DNA of 54,006 bases from CAIWXH01 sp964555675 (GTDB lineage: Bacteria; Chloroflexota; Chloroflexia; Chloroflexales; Chloroflexaceae), in NCBI GenBank assembly GCA_964555675.1, contig CAZKTU010000014.1:1-54006 (forward strand), in the 5' to 3' direction. Each line of letters opens with the position of its first letter. The stretch's first letter is position 1. Position numbers and translations under genes: made by a program. Under the pieces are notes generated by a model. The model ran no database searches. It was not told the DNA's origin and was given only the letters and a program-made list of their open reading frames with translations. Positions 12,580 through 20,175 of the stretch are shown piece after piece.

Positions 12580-12585
12580 CGGTAG

Positions 12586-12810
12586 CATCAACGCCGGTAA
12601 ATCTTCCGTTAACTCAAAGTAAATCGCACTTGCTTGGAACGAGCGTCACCAGCAACGACGTCGTTCCAATAGCGAGCGTGGCAGGCGCCTGTAAAGACAC
12701 GGGCGGCCGCGCTCGGCTCTGTGTGCCTGTACGTCAGCGTACGGGCAGGTCGGTACAGCAGCGGCAAGCGTGCGGCAGCGAGGGCTGCTCGCCCAGAGAC
12801 GGGCTATAAA
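12586..12810 (+). promoter_or_regulatory. Structured 5' leader of the hydrogenase transcript
   Basis: Three inverted repeats are visible. Arms 12634-12642 and 12661-12669 (TTGGAACGA/TCGTTCCAA) extend inward by four more pairs past one bulge. A perfect palindrome CAGGCGCCTG lies at 12682-12691. A 10-bp stem with a TCAG loop pairs 12724-12733 with 12738-12747. No ribosome site is obvious before ATG 12811. The region may carry post-transcriptional control. It matches no riboswitch class that I can recognise by eye. Confidence 0.5.
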
Positions 12811-13671
12811 ATGAGCACCAATGGCGCCTCCTCTCACCACAGCGCCTCGGCCGAGGCGCTCCTCGACCGCCTGAGCGAGCCGCGCACCGCCGAGGCCCTA
12901 CACCAACTACTCGATCACGCCGAGTTACTGGCCTACTCGGCGGGGGCGCTCGATGGGTTCATCCGGCGGGGCGAGGCGATAACCGACAACGTGGCCGCGA
13001 GCATCGACGACGTCCGGCAGGCCATCCCCGTCGAGAGCGGCGCGTACCTGGGCGAGCTCGCCGCCCTGGGCAAAGAGCTTCCCGCCCTGACAGCCACGGC
13101 CACACAGCTGGCGCGGCTCTCGGCCGAGCCCGAGTTCCAGGCCACACTGACCGCCCTGCGCAACCCCGAGACGCTACAGGCCCTCAACCAGCTGCTCGGC
13201 AAACTCGGCTTACTGAGCTACGGAGTGACGGCGGCCGAGGGGCTGATGCAGCGGGGCGAAGAGCTGACCGACAACATCAGGGCCAGCCTCGACGACGTGC
13301 GGGGCGCCGTGCCAGCCGAGAGCAACGAAGTCTTTGGCCAGCTGCTCTCGCTGAGCGTGTTGCTGCCCTATCTGCCGCGCCTGGTTGCGGTAGCGCCCAA
13401 GTTTATCGAGATCATCGAGCGGCTGGCGCCCTTTGTCGCCTCGAAAGAGTTTGACGCCCTGCTGAGCTCGGGTGTCTTCCAGCCGGACACGGTCAAGCTG
13501 GTCGGTCAGGCCGGCGACGCGTTCGTGGCGAGCTACGCGGAGAGCCGGGTGAGCCAGCAGCGCTTTGGGCTGCGCGGGCTGCTGGGCGCCCTGCGCGACC
13601 CTGACGTGCAGCGGGCGGCGGGGTTGATCGTAGCCTTCGCCAAGCGCTTCGGGCGCTCGCTGGAGAAGTAG
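12811..13671 (+). CDS. DUF1641-like protein with duplicated module, first gene of the hydrogenase locus
   Basis: The 286-residue product contains two clear copies of one module. The first is around residues 27-95 (ALHQLLDHAELLAYSAGALDGF... TDNVAASIDDVRQAIP), the second around 126-195 (ALNQLLGKLGLLSYGVTAAEGL... TDNIRASLDDVRGAVP). It ends in a helical region like DUF1641 proteins, which occur beside redox enzymes such as formate dehydrogenases; the family assignment is tentative. There are no Cys-rich motifs and no signal peptide. It ends two bases before hypA, so it is very probably in the operon and may help assemble or tether the hydrogenase. ATG 12811 is the first Met before the conserved part; an upstream GTG at 12721 cannot be excluded. 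Confidence 0.72.
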   Translation: MSTNGASSHHSASAEALLDRLSEPRTAEALHQLLDHAELLAYSAGALDGFIRRGEAITDNVAASIDDVRQAIPVESGAYLGELAALGKELPALTATATQLARLSAEPEFQATLTALRNPETLQALNQLLGKLGLLSYGVTAAEGLMQRGEELTDNIRASLDDVRGAVPAESNEVFGQLLSLSVLLPYLPRLVAVAPKFIEIIERLAPFVASKEFDALLSSGVFQPDTVKLVGQAGDAFVASYAESRVSQQRFGLRGLLGALRDPDVQRAAGLIVAFAKRFGRSLEK

Positions 13672-13673
13672 CG

Positions 13674-14048
13674 ATGCACGAGCTCTCGATCGCCCTGAGC
13701 CTGGTCGATCTCGCCGACGGGGCGGCCCGGCGTGCCCGCGCCGAGCGGGTCGCGGTCGTCCGGCTGCGGCTGGGCGCCCTGGCCGGGGTGGTGCGCGAGG
13801 CGCTCGAGTTTAGCTTCCCGCTGGCCGCCCAGGGGACGAGCCTGGAGGGTGCGCGGCTGGAGATCGAGGAGTTGCCGCTGGTGATCTACTGTGCCCCGTG
13901 CGGACGCGAGGTGCAACCCGCGCTGGCCGGCAGCTTCCGCTGTCCGCTGTGCGACACCCCGAGCGCCGCCATCCGTCAGGGCCGCGAGCTCGAGCTGACC
14001 AGCCTCGAGCTCTACGAGCCCGTGCCAGCGCTAGAGGAGGGGGCATGA
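13674..14048 (+). CDS. hypA: Hydrogenase nickel-insertion protein HypA
   Basis: The 124-residue product starts MHELSIA, with the nickel ligand His2 directly after Met1. It has the zinc-binding pairs CAPC (C73, C76) and CPLC (C90, C93). HypA delivers nickel to the large subunit together with HypB. Its stop overlaps the hypB start (ATGA), indicating coupled translation. Confidence 0.95.
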   Translation: MHELSIALSLVDLADGAARRARAERVAVVRLRLGALAGVVREALEFSFPLAAQGTSLEGARLEIEELPLVIYCAPCGREVQPALAGSFRCPLCDTPSAAIRQGRELELTSLELYEPVPALEEGA

Positions 14049-14731
14049 GCACCCGCCTGCTTGAAGTGCGCGCCGGCGTGCTGAGCAAGAACGACCACCT
14101 GGCGGCCGCGCTGCGCGAGCGCTTTCAGGCCGCTGGGCTGCTGGCTCTCAATCTCGTATCAAGCCCGGGCACGGGCAAGACGGCGTTTCTCGAGCGCACG
14201 CTGCGGGCCCTGGTCGAGGCTGGGCAGCGTCCGGCGGCACTGGTGGGCGACCTGGCCACCGATAACGACGCCCGGCGCCTGGCCCGTAGCGGGGCCCAGG
14301 TGCGCCAGATCGCGACCCACGGCCTCTGCCACCTCGAGGCCGAGTGGATCAACGCACACCTGGCCGAGGCCGGCTGGGAGCTAAACCAGCTGGACTATCT
14401 GTTCATCGAGAATGTGGGCAATCTGGTCTGCCCCTCGAGCTACGACCTGGGCGAGCAGATTCGGGTCGTGCTGCTCTCGGCCGCCGAGGGCGAGGACAAG
14501 CCCCTGAAGTACCCGTCCATGTTCAACTCGGCCGACGTGGCCGTGATCACCAAGCTCGACCTGGCCGTGCCCTGCGACCTGGACCTCGAGCTGATGCGCC
14601 GCAACCTCGACAGCGTGCGGCCCGGCATCACCATCTTCGAGACCTCTGCGAAAACGGGCGCCGGTCTGAGCCCCTGGCTCGACTGGCTCGCCGAGCGCCG
14701 AGCGCGCGCCGTCGGGGCGCACGCCGTTTGA
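14045..14731 (+). CDS. hypB: Hydrogenase nickel-insertion GTPase HypB
   Basis: The 228-residue product has a P-loop (PGTGKT, 41-46), a DLATDNDA switch-like segment, the metal-binding C95-H96 in HGLCHLEAEW, and the guanine-specificity motif TKLD. The His-rich nickel-storage N-terminus of some HypB proteins is absent. ATG 14045 is chosen from the overlap with hypA and the AGAGGAGG upstream, not the longer upstream frame. It acts in the cytoplasm in nickel transfer to the large subunit. Confidence 0.94.
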   Translation: MSTRLLEVRAGVLSKNDHLAAALRERFQAAGLLALNLVSSPGTGKTAFLERTLRALVEAGQRPAALVGDLATDNDARRLARSGAQVRQIATHGLCHLEAEWINAHLAEAGWELNQLDYLFIENVGNLVCPSSYDLGEQIRVVLLSAAEGEDKPLKYPSMFNSADVAVITKLDLAVPCDLDLELMRRNLDSVRPGITIFETSAKTGAGLSPWLDWLAERRARAVGAHAV

Positions 14732-14773
14732 CCGTCCGCGTAGCCGCGAGCATTCGTAGCGAGGAGACCCCTG

Positions 14774-15745
14774 ATGGCGACACTGTTATGGCTGCAAGGA
14801 GGGGCGTGTAGTGGCAACACGATGTCCTTCCTCAACGCCGAGGAGCCCAGCGCCTGCGACCTGGTGACCGACTTCGGCATCGACATTCTCTGGCACCCAT
14901 CCTTGGGCATGGAGCTGGGCGAGGCAGCCCAGAAGCTCTTCTACGAGTGCGCCCGCGGCGAGCGACCGCTGGACATCTTCGTCTTCGAGGGCACGGTCAT
15001 CCAGGGGCCGAATGGCACGGGCCGCTACGACATGTTCGCTGATCGCCCGATGAAGGATTGGGTGATCGAGCTGGCCAACCAGGCCAGCATCGTGGTCGCG
15101 ATCGGCGACTGCGCCTGCTGGGGCGGCATCCCCGCCGTGGCCCCCAACCCCAGCGACTCGGTCGGCCTGCAGTACCTGCGCAAGGCCAAGGGCGGCTTCC
15201 TGGGCGGCGACTGGGTCTCGAAGGCCGGCCTGCCGGTGATCAACATTCCCGGCTGCCCGGCCCACCCCGACTGGGTGACCCAGATCCTGGTGGCGGTGGC
15301 CAGCGGCCGCACGGGCGACATCGCCCTCGACGAGCTGCAGCGGCCCCAGACCTTCTTCAAGAGCTTCACCCAGACCGGCTGCACCCGCGTGCAGTTCTTC
15401 GAGTACAAGCAGTCGACCATGGAGTTCGGCCAGGGCACGCGCACCGGCTGCCTCTTCTACGAGTTCGGCTGTCGCGGCCCGATGACCCACTCGCCCTGCA
15501 ACCGCATCCTCTGGAACCGCCAATCCTCGAAGACCCGCGCCGGTATGCCCTGCACCGGCTGTACCGAGCCCGAGTTCCCCTTCTTCGACCTGGCCCCCGG
15601 CACGGTCTTCAAGACCCAGAAGATCAGCGGGACCATCCCGAAGGATGTGCCCACGGGCACCGACCCGCTCAGCTACATGGCCCTGGCCGCAGCGGCCCGC
15701 GTGGCGGCGCCCAAATGGTCGAAAGAGGATATGTTCGTCGTCTAG
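14774..15745 (+). CDS. hhyS: [NiFe] hydrogenase small subunit, group 1h (actinobacterial-type)
   Basis: The 323-residue electron-transfer subunit carries three Fe-S clusters. Its N-terminus reads GGACSGNTMSFLNAEEP: C12 is followed by N15 where most [NiFe] small subunits have the second Cys of a CxxC pair. Downstream C28-D29 and D33 could supply the replacement ligand. In the Ralstonia eutropha actinobacterial-type enzyme the proximal [4Fe-4S] cluster is held by three Cys and one Asp, and this sequence fits that type. The C-terminal half has the Cys-rich segments GCLFYEFGC, SPCNRILW and PCTGC for the medial and distal clusters. There is no Tat signal, so the enzyme is probably not exported. 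GAGGAG precedes ATG. The catalytic subunit gene follows after 33 nt. Confidence 0.93.
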   Translation: MATLLWLQGGACSGNTMSFLNAEEPSACDLVTDFGIDILWHPSLGMELGEAAQKLFYECARGERPLDIFVFEGTVIQGPNGTGRYDMFADRPMKDWVIELANQASIVVAIGDCACWGGIPAVAPNPSDSVGLQYLRKAKGGFLGGDWVSKAGLPVINIPGCPAHPDWVTQILVAVASGRTGDIALDELQRPQTFFKSFTQTGCTRVQFFEYKQSTMEFGQGTRTGCLFYEFGCRGPMTHSPCNRILWNRQSSKTRAGMPCTGCTEPEFPFFDLAPGTVFKTQKISGTIPKDVPTGTDPLSYMALAAAARVAAPKWSKEDMFVV

Positions 15746-15778
15746 GCCGCGCCATGTGCGCTGAAGGGAGTGCTGTCA

Positions 15779-17419
15779 ATGGCGACTGTGACCGATATCT
15801 CGACTGCAGGCGGCAAAACGCTCGACCTGCACATCAGCCCCCTTGGGCGGGTCGAGGGCGACCTCGATGTGCGGGTCTCGATCCGCGATGGTGTGGTGAC
15901 CAGCGCCTGGACCGAGGCGGCCATGTTCCGCGGCTTCGAGATCATCCTCAAAGGGAAGGATCCCCAGGCCGGCCTGATCGTCACCCCGCGCATCTGCGGG
16001 ATCTGCGGCGGCAGCCACCTCTACAAGGCGGTCTACGCCCTCGATACGGCCTGGAAGACCGAGCTGCCGCCCAATGCGACCCTGGTGCGCAACATCGCCC
16101 AGGCCTGCGAGACGCTGCAGTCCATCCCGCGCTGGTTCTACGCCCTCTTCGCGATCGACCTGACCAATAAGAACTACGCCAAGGCCGAGGGCTACGACGA
16201 GGCGGTGCGCCGCTTCGCGCCCTTCGTCGGCACCAGCTACGAGGCCGGCGTGACCCTCTCGGGCAAGCCCGTCGAGGTCTACGCAATCTACGGCGGCCAG
16301 TGGCCCCACTCGAGCTTCATGATCCCCGGCGGCGTGATGTGCGCGCCCACGCTCTCGGACGTCACCCGCTCGATCGCCATCCTCGACTACTGGAAGGATG
16401 AGTGGCTCGAGAAGCGCTGGCTGGGCTGCTCGATCGACCGCTGGCTCGAGAACAAGACCTGGGCCGATGTGCTGGCCTGGGTCGACGAGAATGAGAGCCA
16501 CTACAACTCCGACTGCGGCTTCTTCATCCGCTTCGCCCAGCGCATCGGGTTGGATAAGTTTGGCGCCGGCTTCGGGAACTACCTGGCCACCGGCACCTAC
16601 TTCAACCCCGAGAAGTACGCCCGCCCGACGATCGAGGGCCGCAACGCCGGCCTGATCAACCGCTCGGGGGCCTATGTCGACGGCAAGTACTATGACTTCG
16701 ACCAGGCCCTGGTGCGCGAGGATGTGACCCACTCGTTCTATGAGGGCAACCACTCGCTGCACCCCTTCGATGGCCGCACCGAGCCGATCGACCCGGCGAT
16801 CGGGCGCAAGCAGGGCAAGTATAGCTTCGCCAAGTCGCCCCGCTATGAGATCCCCGGCGTCGGCAGCAAGCCCCTCGAGACCGGCCCGCTCTCGCGCCAG
16901 GTGATGGCCGGCAAGCCGGGCGCCGAGAGCTGGCAGGACTTCGACCCGCTGTTCCACGACGCGATCACGACGGTCGGCCCCAGCGTGCTGGTGCGCGTGA
17001 TGGCCCGTATGCACGAGGCCGCCAAGTACTTCAAGCTCGCTCGCGGCTGGCTCGACCAGCTCGACCTGCACGAGAAGTTCTACATCAAGCCCCAGGAGCT
17101 GGCCGACGGCCGCGGCTTCGGCTCGACCGAGGCGGCCCGCGGCAGCCTCTCGGACTGGATCACGATCAAGGACGGCAAGATCGAGAACTACCAGGTGGTC
17201 ACGCCGACGGCCTGGAATATCGGCCCGCGCGATAGCAAGCAGGTCAATGGCCCGATGGAGCAGGCCTTTGTCGGCACGCCGATCGCCGACAGCAGCGACC
17301 CGGTCGAGCTGGGCCACGTCGCCCGCAGCTACGACTCGTGCCTGGTATGCACGGTGCACGCCTACGACGAGAAGACCGGCAAGGAGCTAGCGCGCTTCCG
17401 CATGGGCGAGGGCGCGTAG
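15779..17419 (+). CDS. hhyL: [NiFe] hydrogenase large (catalytic) subunit, group 1h
   Basis: The 546-residue subunit holds the NiFe(CN)2CO site and splits H2. The N-terminal metal motif is RICGICGGSHLYKA (C73, C76) and the C-terminal one is SCLVCTVH (C521, C524, H527). Nineteen residues follow H527 and should be removed by the maturation protease encoded next. GAAGGGA lies 9 nt before ATG 15779; a GTG at 15770 would add three residues. The CGICGGSHL form and the unusual small subunit place the enzyme in the high-affinity, oxygen-tolerant group 1h. Members of that group oxidise trace or atmospheric H2 in aerobic bacteria and feed electrons to respiration. Activity here is inferred. Confidence 0.94.
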   Translation: MATVTDISTAGGKTLDLHISPLGRVEGDLDVRVSIRDGVVTSAWTEAAMFRGFEIILKGKDPQAGLIVTPRICGICGGSHLYKAVYALDTAWKTELPPNATLVRNIAQACETLQSIPRWFYALFAIDLTNKNYAKAEGYDEAVRRFAPFVGTSYEAGVTLSGKPVEVYAIYGGQWPHSSFMIPGGVMCAPTLSDVTRSIAILDYWKDEWLEKRWLGCSIDRWLENKTWADVLAWVDENESHYNSDCGFFIRFAQRIGLDKFGAGFGNYLATGTYFNPEKYARPTIEGRNAGLINRSGAYVDGKYYDFDQALVREDVTHSFYEGNHSLHPFDGRTEPIDPAIGRKQGKYSFAKSPRYEIPGVGSKPLETGPLSRQVMAGKPGAESWQDFDPLFHDAITTVGPSVLVRVMARMHEAAKYFKLARGWLDQLDLHEKFYIKPQELADGRGFGSTEAARGSLSDWITIKDGKIENYQVVTPTAWNIGPRDSKQVNGPMEQAFVGTPIADSSDPVELGHVARSYDSCLVCTVHAYDEKTGKELARFRMGEGA

Positions 17420-17446
17420 GGCTCGGCGACCGCACGACCGCAGACT

Positions 17447-17492
17447 CCAACCTGTGCCGGGTTGCCCGCAAGGGCCGCCCCGCACAGGTTGG
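17447..17492 (+). promoter_or_regulatory. Intercistronic stem-loop between hhyL and the protease gene
   Basis: CCAACCTGTGC (17447-17457) and GCACAGGTTGG (17482-17492) are perfect inverted repeats, and pairing continues inward to a 15-bp stem with one mismatch. No T run follows. Stems in this position often stabilise the upstream message or reduce read-through, giving more structural subunits than accessory proteins. That role is inference. Confidence 0.6.
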
Positions 17493-17531
17493 TCGCTCTC
17501 AGGCTGTGTGCATATAGAGAAATTATATTGC

Positions 17532-18014
17532 ATGAGCGACACTGTGATCATCGGCTGCGGCAACCTGCTACGGGGCGACGACGGAGTCGGCCCGATCCTG
17601 ATCCGCAGGCTCTGGGAGCTGGGTCTGCCCGAGGGGGTGCGGGTGGTTGACGGGGGCACGGCGGGCATGGATGTGGCCTTCAAGATGCGGGGCGCCGATA
17701 AGGTGATCATCATCGACGCCTCGCGCACGGGCGCCGAGCCGGGCGCGCTCTACAAGGTGCCAGGCGAGGTGCTCGAGCAGATCCCGCCGCCCCAGGGCAT
17801 GAACCTGCACGCCTTCCGCTGGGATCACTCGCTGGCCTTCGGGCGCTGGCTGCTGAAGGATGAGTACCCGCGCGACATCACTGTCTACCTGATCGAGGGC
17901 GCCTGCTTCGACCCGGGGGCGCCCCTGAGCCCCGCCGTCGCGGCGCGCATGGAGGCGCTGGCGGCCAGCCTGATCAGCGCGTTGAGCGAGCCTTATGTCG
18001 ACGCTCGAGGTTGA
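17532..18014 (+). CDS. Hydrogenase maturation endopeptidase (HyaD/HybD family)
   Basis: The 160-residue product has the family signature GCGNLLRGDDGVGP, where D17 takes the place of the usual Ni-sensing Glu/Asp. It also has IIIDASRTG and the HAFRWDHSLAFG segment with conserved His. The protease trims the C-terminal peptide of the large subunit after nickel insertion. ATG 17532 is chosen because the family begins here; upstream in-frame sequence includes the stem-loop. The preceding AT-rich stretch lacks a strong ribosome site. Confidence 0.9.
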   Translation: MSDTVIIGCGNLLRGDDGVGPILIRRLWELGLPEGVRVVDGGTAGMDVAFKMRGADKVIIIDASRTGAEPGALYKVPGEVLEQIPPPQGMNLHAFRWDHSLAFGRWLLKDEYPRDITVYLIEGACFDPGAPLSPAVAARMEALAASLISALSEPYVDARG

Positions 18015-18300
18015 GTTGACCGCTCAGGGCTACCTGCACCTGAGCGCCGAGGTGGCCAGCAGGTTCTTCCCACAGGACGTGCTGGTGGTCTTGCCACGCG
18101 GCCCCGAGCTGTGGCTCATGCCCACCCGCGGGGCCGCCGCCGGCGGCCTGCTGCTGAAGCAGCGCAATGGGCGCGGCGACCGCAGCGTGCTGATCTGGGA
18201 GCTGCTGCCGCCCGGGACGCCCCCCGGCCCGCGCCTGGCCTTCTGGGACGAGCGCGGGGGCGCCTTGCGGGTGGCGCTCGCCCCCAGCACGCCCGGCTGA
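17995..18300 (+). CDS. Small hydrogenase-locus protein of unknown function (101 aa)
   Basis: The gene overlaps the protease gene by 20 nt and keeps the same direction. The product is a compact, probably all-beta protein (LEVELTAQGYLHLSAEV; DVLVVLPRGPELWLMPT; SVLIWELLPPGTPPGPRLAFWDERGGALRVAL). It has no Cys and no membrane segment. I do not recognise a family. Its position in the middle of the hydrogenase operon points to a role in assembly or stability of this enzyme type. Confidence 0.72.
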   Translation: MSTLEVELTAQGYLHLSAEVASRFFPQDVLVVLPRGPELWLMPTRGAAAGGLLLKQRNGRGDRSVLIWELLPPGTPPGPRLAFWDERGGALRVALAPSTPG

Positions 18301-18316
18301 GCGACGGAGGTTCGCG

Positions 18317-18556
18317 ATGTGGCCATTTCGCACGCCTGACCCGCCCGACGGCTTCAACGACGAGGCCCTCGCGGCTCAGACCTCGGTGGCATACGAGCGC
18401 GGTCAGTGGGTGGTCTACCTCGAGGTGATCTTCTGGGACGAGACGCGCCGCCACCGGATCGAGGCCTATCGCAGCGAGCGCATGGCGCGCGTCGCCGCCG
18501 ACTGGATCAGGCGCGCCGCCCAGCGCGACCTGCCGCACCCGCCTGATGGGATGTGA
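18317..18556 (+). CDS. Small hydrogenase-locus protein of unknown function (79 aa)
   Basis: A strong GGAGG site lies 8 nt before ATG 18317. The product is small, rich in Trp, Arg and aromatic residues (RGQWVVYLEVIFWDETRRHRIEAYRSERMARVAADWIRRAA) and resembles a beta-hairpin followed by one amphipathic helix. It has no Cys and no signal. No family is recognised. Placement between an unknown beta protein and a TPR protein suggests a small adaptor in the hydrogenase complex. Confidence 0.72.
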   Translation: MWPFRTPDPPDGFNDEALAAQTSVAYERGQWVVYLEVIFWDETRRHRIEAYRSERMARVAADWIRRAAQRDLPHPPDGM

Positions 18557-18573
18557 TTGCTGAAAGCACTGCT

Positions 18574-19830
18574 ATGACCAAGCTCGCCCTCCGCCCGCAG
18601 CCCCTCGGCATCTTCCCCCTCCCGGCCGGCTACCTGGCCCTGCCGCCGGCCGAGGGCGCCGAGACGGCCCTGCCCGAGCTGCTGCGCGGCCGCCTGCCCG
18701 CCGACCTGCCGGAGCCCTGGCGCTTCTTCGCCCTGGCCCACAGCGGCGATAGCGCAGGCGCCCTGGCCGCCCTGGCCGGCGATCCCTCGCCCGAGGCCAG
18801 CTACAACCGCTTCGTGCTCGGCGGTGACCCCGCCGACTACGCGACCCTGCGCGAAGCGCTGACGGGCGACCTGGCCCTGCTGCTCGGCGTGGCCGCCTTC
18901 ACCCTCGGCCTGACCGACACCCCGCCCGCGCTCGGCGAGGCCGCGGGCGAGCTGCGGGCCTTTGCGCTGATGGCCGGGGCCGCCCACAGCCTCGAGCGCG
19001 GGGCCTCGGCCGAGGCCGAGAGCGCCCTGGCCGAGGCGATCGCCGCCGCCGCCCCCGCCTCGCCCCTGCTCGCCGGCCAGCTGCATATGACCCTGGCCGA
19101 GACGCGCCTCGACCGGCTCGGCCCAGAGCCTATGGCCGTGCAGCACTACCGCGAGGCGCTCAGGCTGCTCGCCGGCACGGGCCTCGACGAGACCCGCGCC
19201 CACGCCGCGCTCAACCTGGGCATGCTCTACCAAGAGCTGGCCCGCGGCCAGCGGGGCGCGCTGCTCGAGGCCGCCAAGTGCTACCAGGAGGCCCTGCGCG
19301 TCTTCAGCCGGGGCGCCTACCCCGAGCTCTACGCCCTGGCCCAGAATAACCTGGCCCTGGCCTACCTGGCCATGCCGCTCACCGAGGCCAGCGACCAGCT
19401 GCGCATGGGCATCGCCGTCCAGGCCCTGCGCGAGGCCCTGACCGTGTACACCCGCGAGAGCCACCCCGAGCAGTGGAGCAGCGCGCAGCTGAACCTGGCC
19501 AACGCGCTCCAGTACCTGCCCTCGGCCCGCCCCGAGGAGCACCTGGCCGAGGCGGTCGAGCTGTACGAGGCGGTGCTGGCGGCCCGCGACCCCGACCAGG
19601 ACCCCCTGGGCTACGGGCGGGTCCTGGCCAACCAGGGCAACGCCCTGGCCCACCTGGGCATCTTCACCCACGCCCGGCCCAAACTCCAGGAGGCGGCGCG
19701 CCTCTTCGCGGCCGGCGGCGACCACGAGGCCGCCGCCGCGGTGCGCGAGGTACTGAGCGAGATCGAGCGCAGCGCCGCGGCGCAGAAGGAGGAGCGCAGC
19801 GATGGAGGCGTACCAGCGCCAGCAGTTTGA
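18574..19830 (+). CDS. TPR-repeat protein of the hydrogenase locus
   Basis: The 418-residue product has an N-terminal region of unknown fold (LRPQPLGIFPLPAGYLALP). From about residue 165 it has a series of tetratricopeptide-like helical pairs (AVQHYREALRLL, AAKCYQEALRVF, AVQALREALTVY, AVELYEAVLAAR), many ending in Asn-Leu-Ala blocks. TPR proteins are typical neighbours of group 1h and 2a hydrogenases and probably act as scaffolds. ATG 18574 is used; GTG 18553, overlapping the previous stop, is an alternative that adds seven residues. Confidence 0.85.
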   Translation: MTKLALRPQPLGIFPLPAGYLALPPAEGAETALPELLRGRLPADLPEPWRFFALAHSGDSAGALAALAGDPSPEASYNRFVLGGDPADYATLREALTGDLALLLGVAAFTLGLTDTPPALGEAAGELRAFALMAGAAHSLERGASAEAESALAEAIAAAAPASPLLAGQLHMTLAETRLDRLGPEPMAVQHYREALRLLAGTGLDETRAHAALNLGMLYQELARGQRGALLEAAKCYQEALRVFSRGAYPELYALAQNNLALAYLAMPLTEASDQLRMGIAVQALREALTVYTRESHPEQWSSAQLNLANALQYLPSARPEEHLAEAVELYEAVLAARDPDQDPLGYGRVLANQGNALAHLGIFTHARPKLQEAARLFAAGGDHEAAAAVREVLSEIERSAAAQKEERSDGGVPAPAV

Positions 19831-20161
19831 CTTCCTGCTGATGACCGCCGTCGAGCGCTACATCGAGCGGATCGTGCAGCGCAATGAGGGCGCCGAGAAC
19901 GCCCTGGCCCGCCTGCGAGCCGACGCCCAGGGCGAGGGGATCTGGCTCGACCAGTTCGCCCAGGCGATCTTTCGCGACTTTCTGCTGGACACTCCGGCCG
20001 GGGCCTGTTTTGTGCTGCAGGCCCTGCCGCGCCGCCGCGTCCCGCCCCCCGAGGCCGCCACGGTAGAGGCGATGCTCCAGCAGATGGCCCTGCGCGCCTT
20101 CGCCGACCTGTTGGGCGCCAAGACCGCCGAAGCCCTTGAGCAGCAGATCGGCTACAACTAA
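19802..20161 (+). CDS. Small helical protein of unknown function in the hydrogenase locus (119 aa)
   Basis: ATG 19802 lies 29 nt inside the TPR gene, with GGAGGAGCGCAG upstream, so translation is probably coupled. The product is helical (MTAVERYIERIVQRNEGAENALARLR; TVEAMLQQMALRAFADLL) with one Cys and no signal or membrane segment. I do not recognise a family. Like the two other small genes it belongs to the electron-transfer and assembly part of the operon. Confidence 0.75.
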   Translation: MEAYQRQQFDFLLMTAVERYIERIVQRNEGAENALARLRADAQGEGIWLDQFAQAIFRDFLLDTPAGACFVLQALPRRRVPPPEAATVEAMLQQMALRAFADLLGAKTAEALEQQIGYN

Positions 20162-20175
20162 CCTAGAGGAGCCCT

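Noticed and set aside
12391..12591. 66-codon minus-strand frame in the AT-rich gap
   Set aside because: There is no ribosome site and no recognisable family, and it overlaps the hydrogenase promoter; it may be a remnant but is not supported as a gene.
12586..12810. NiCo riboswitch before the hydrogenase genes
   Set aside because: Hairpins are present, but I could not match the four-way junction or conserved bases of that class by eye.
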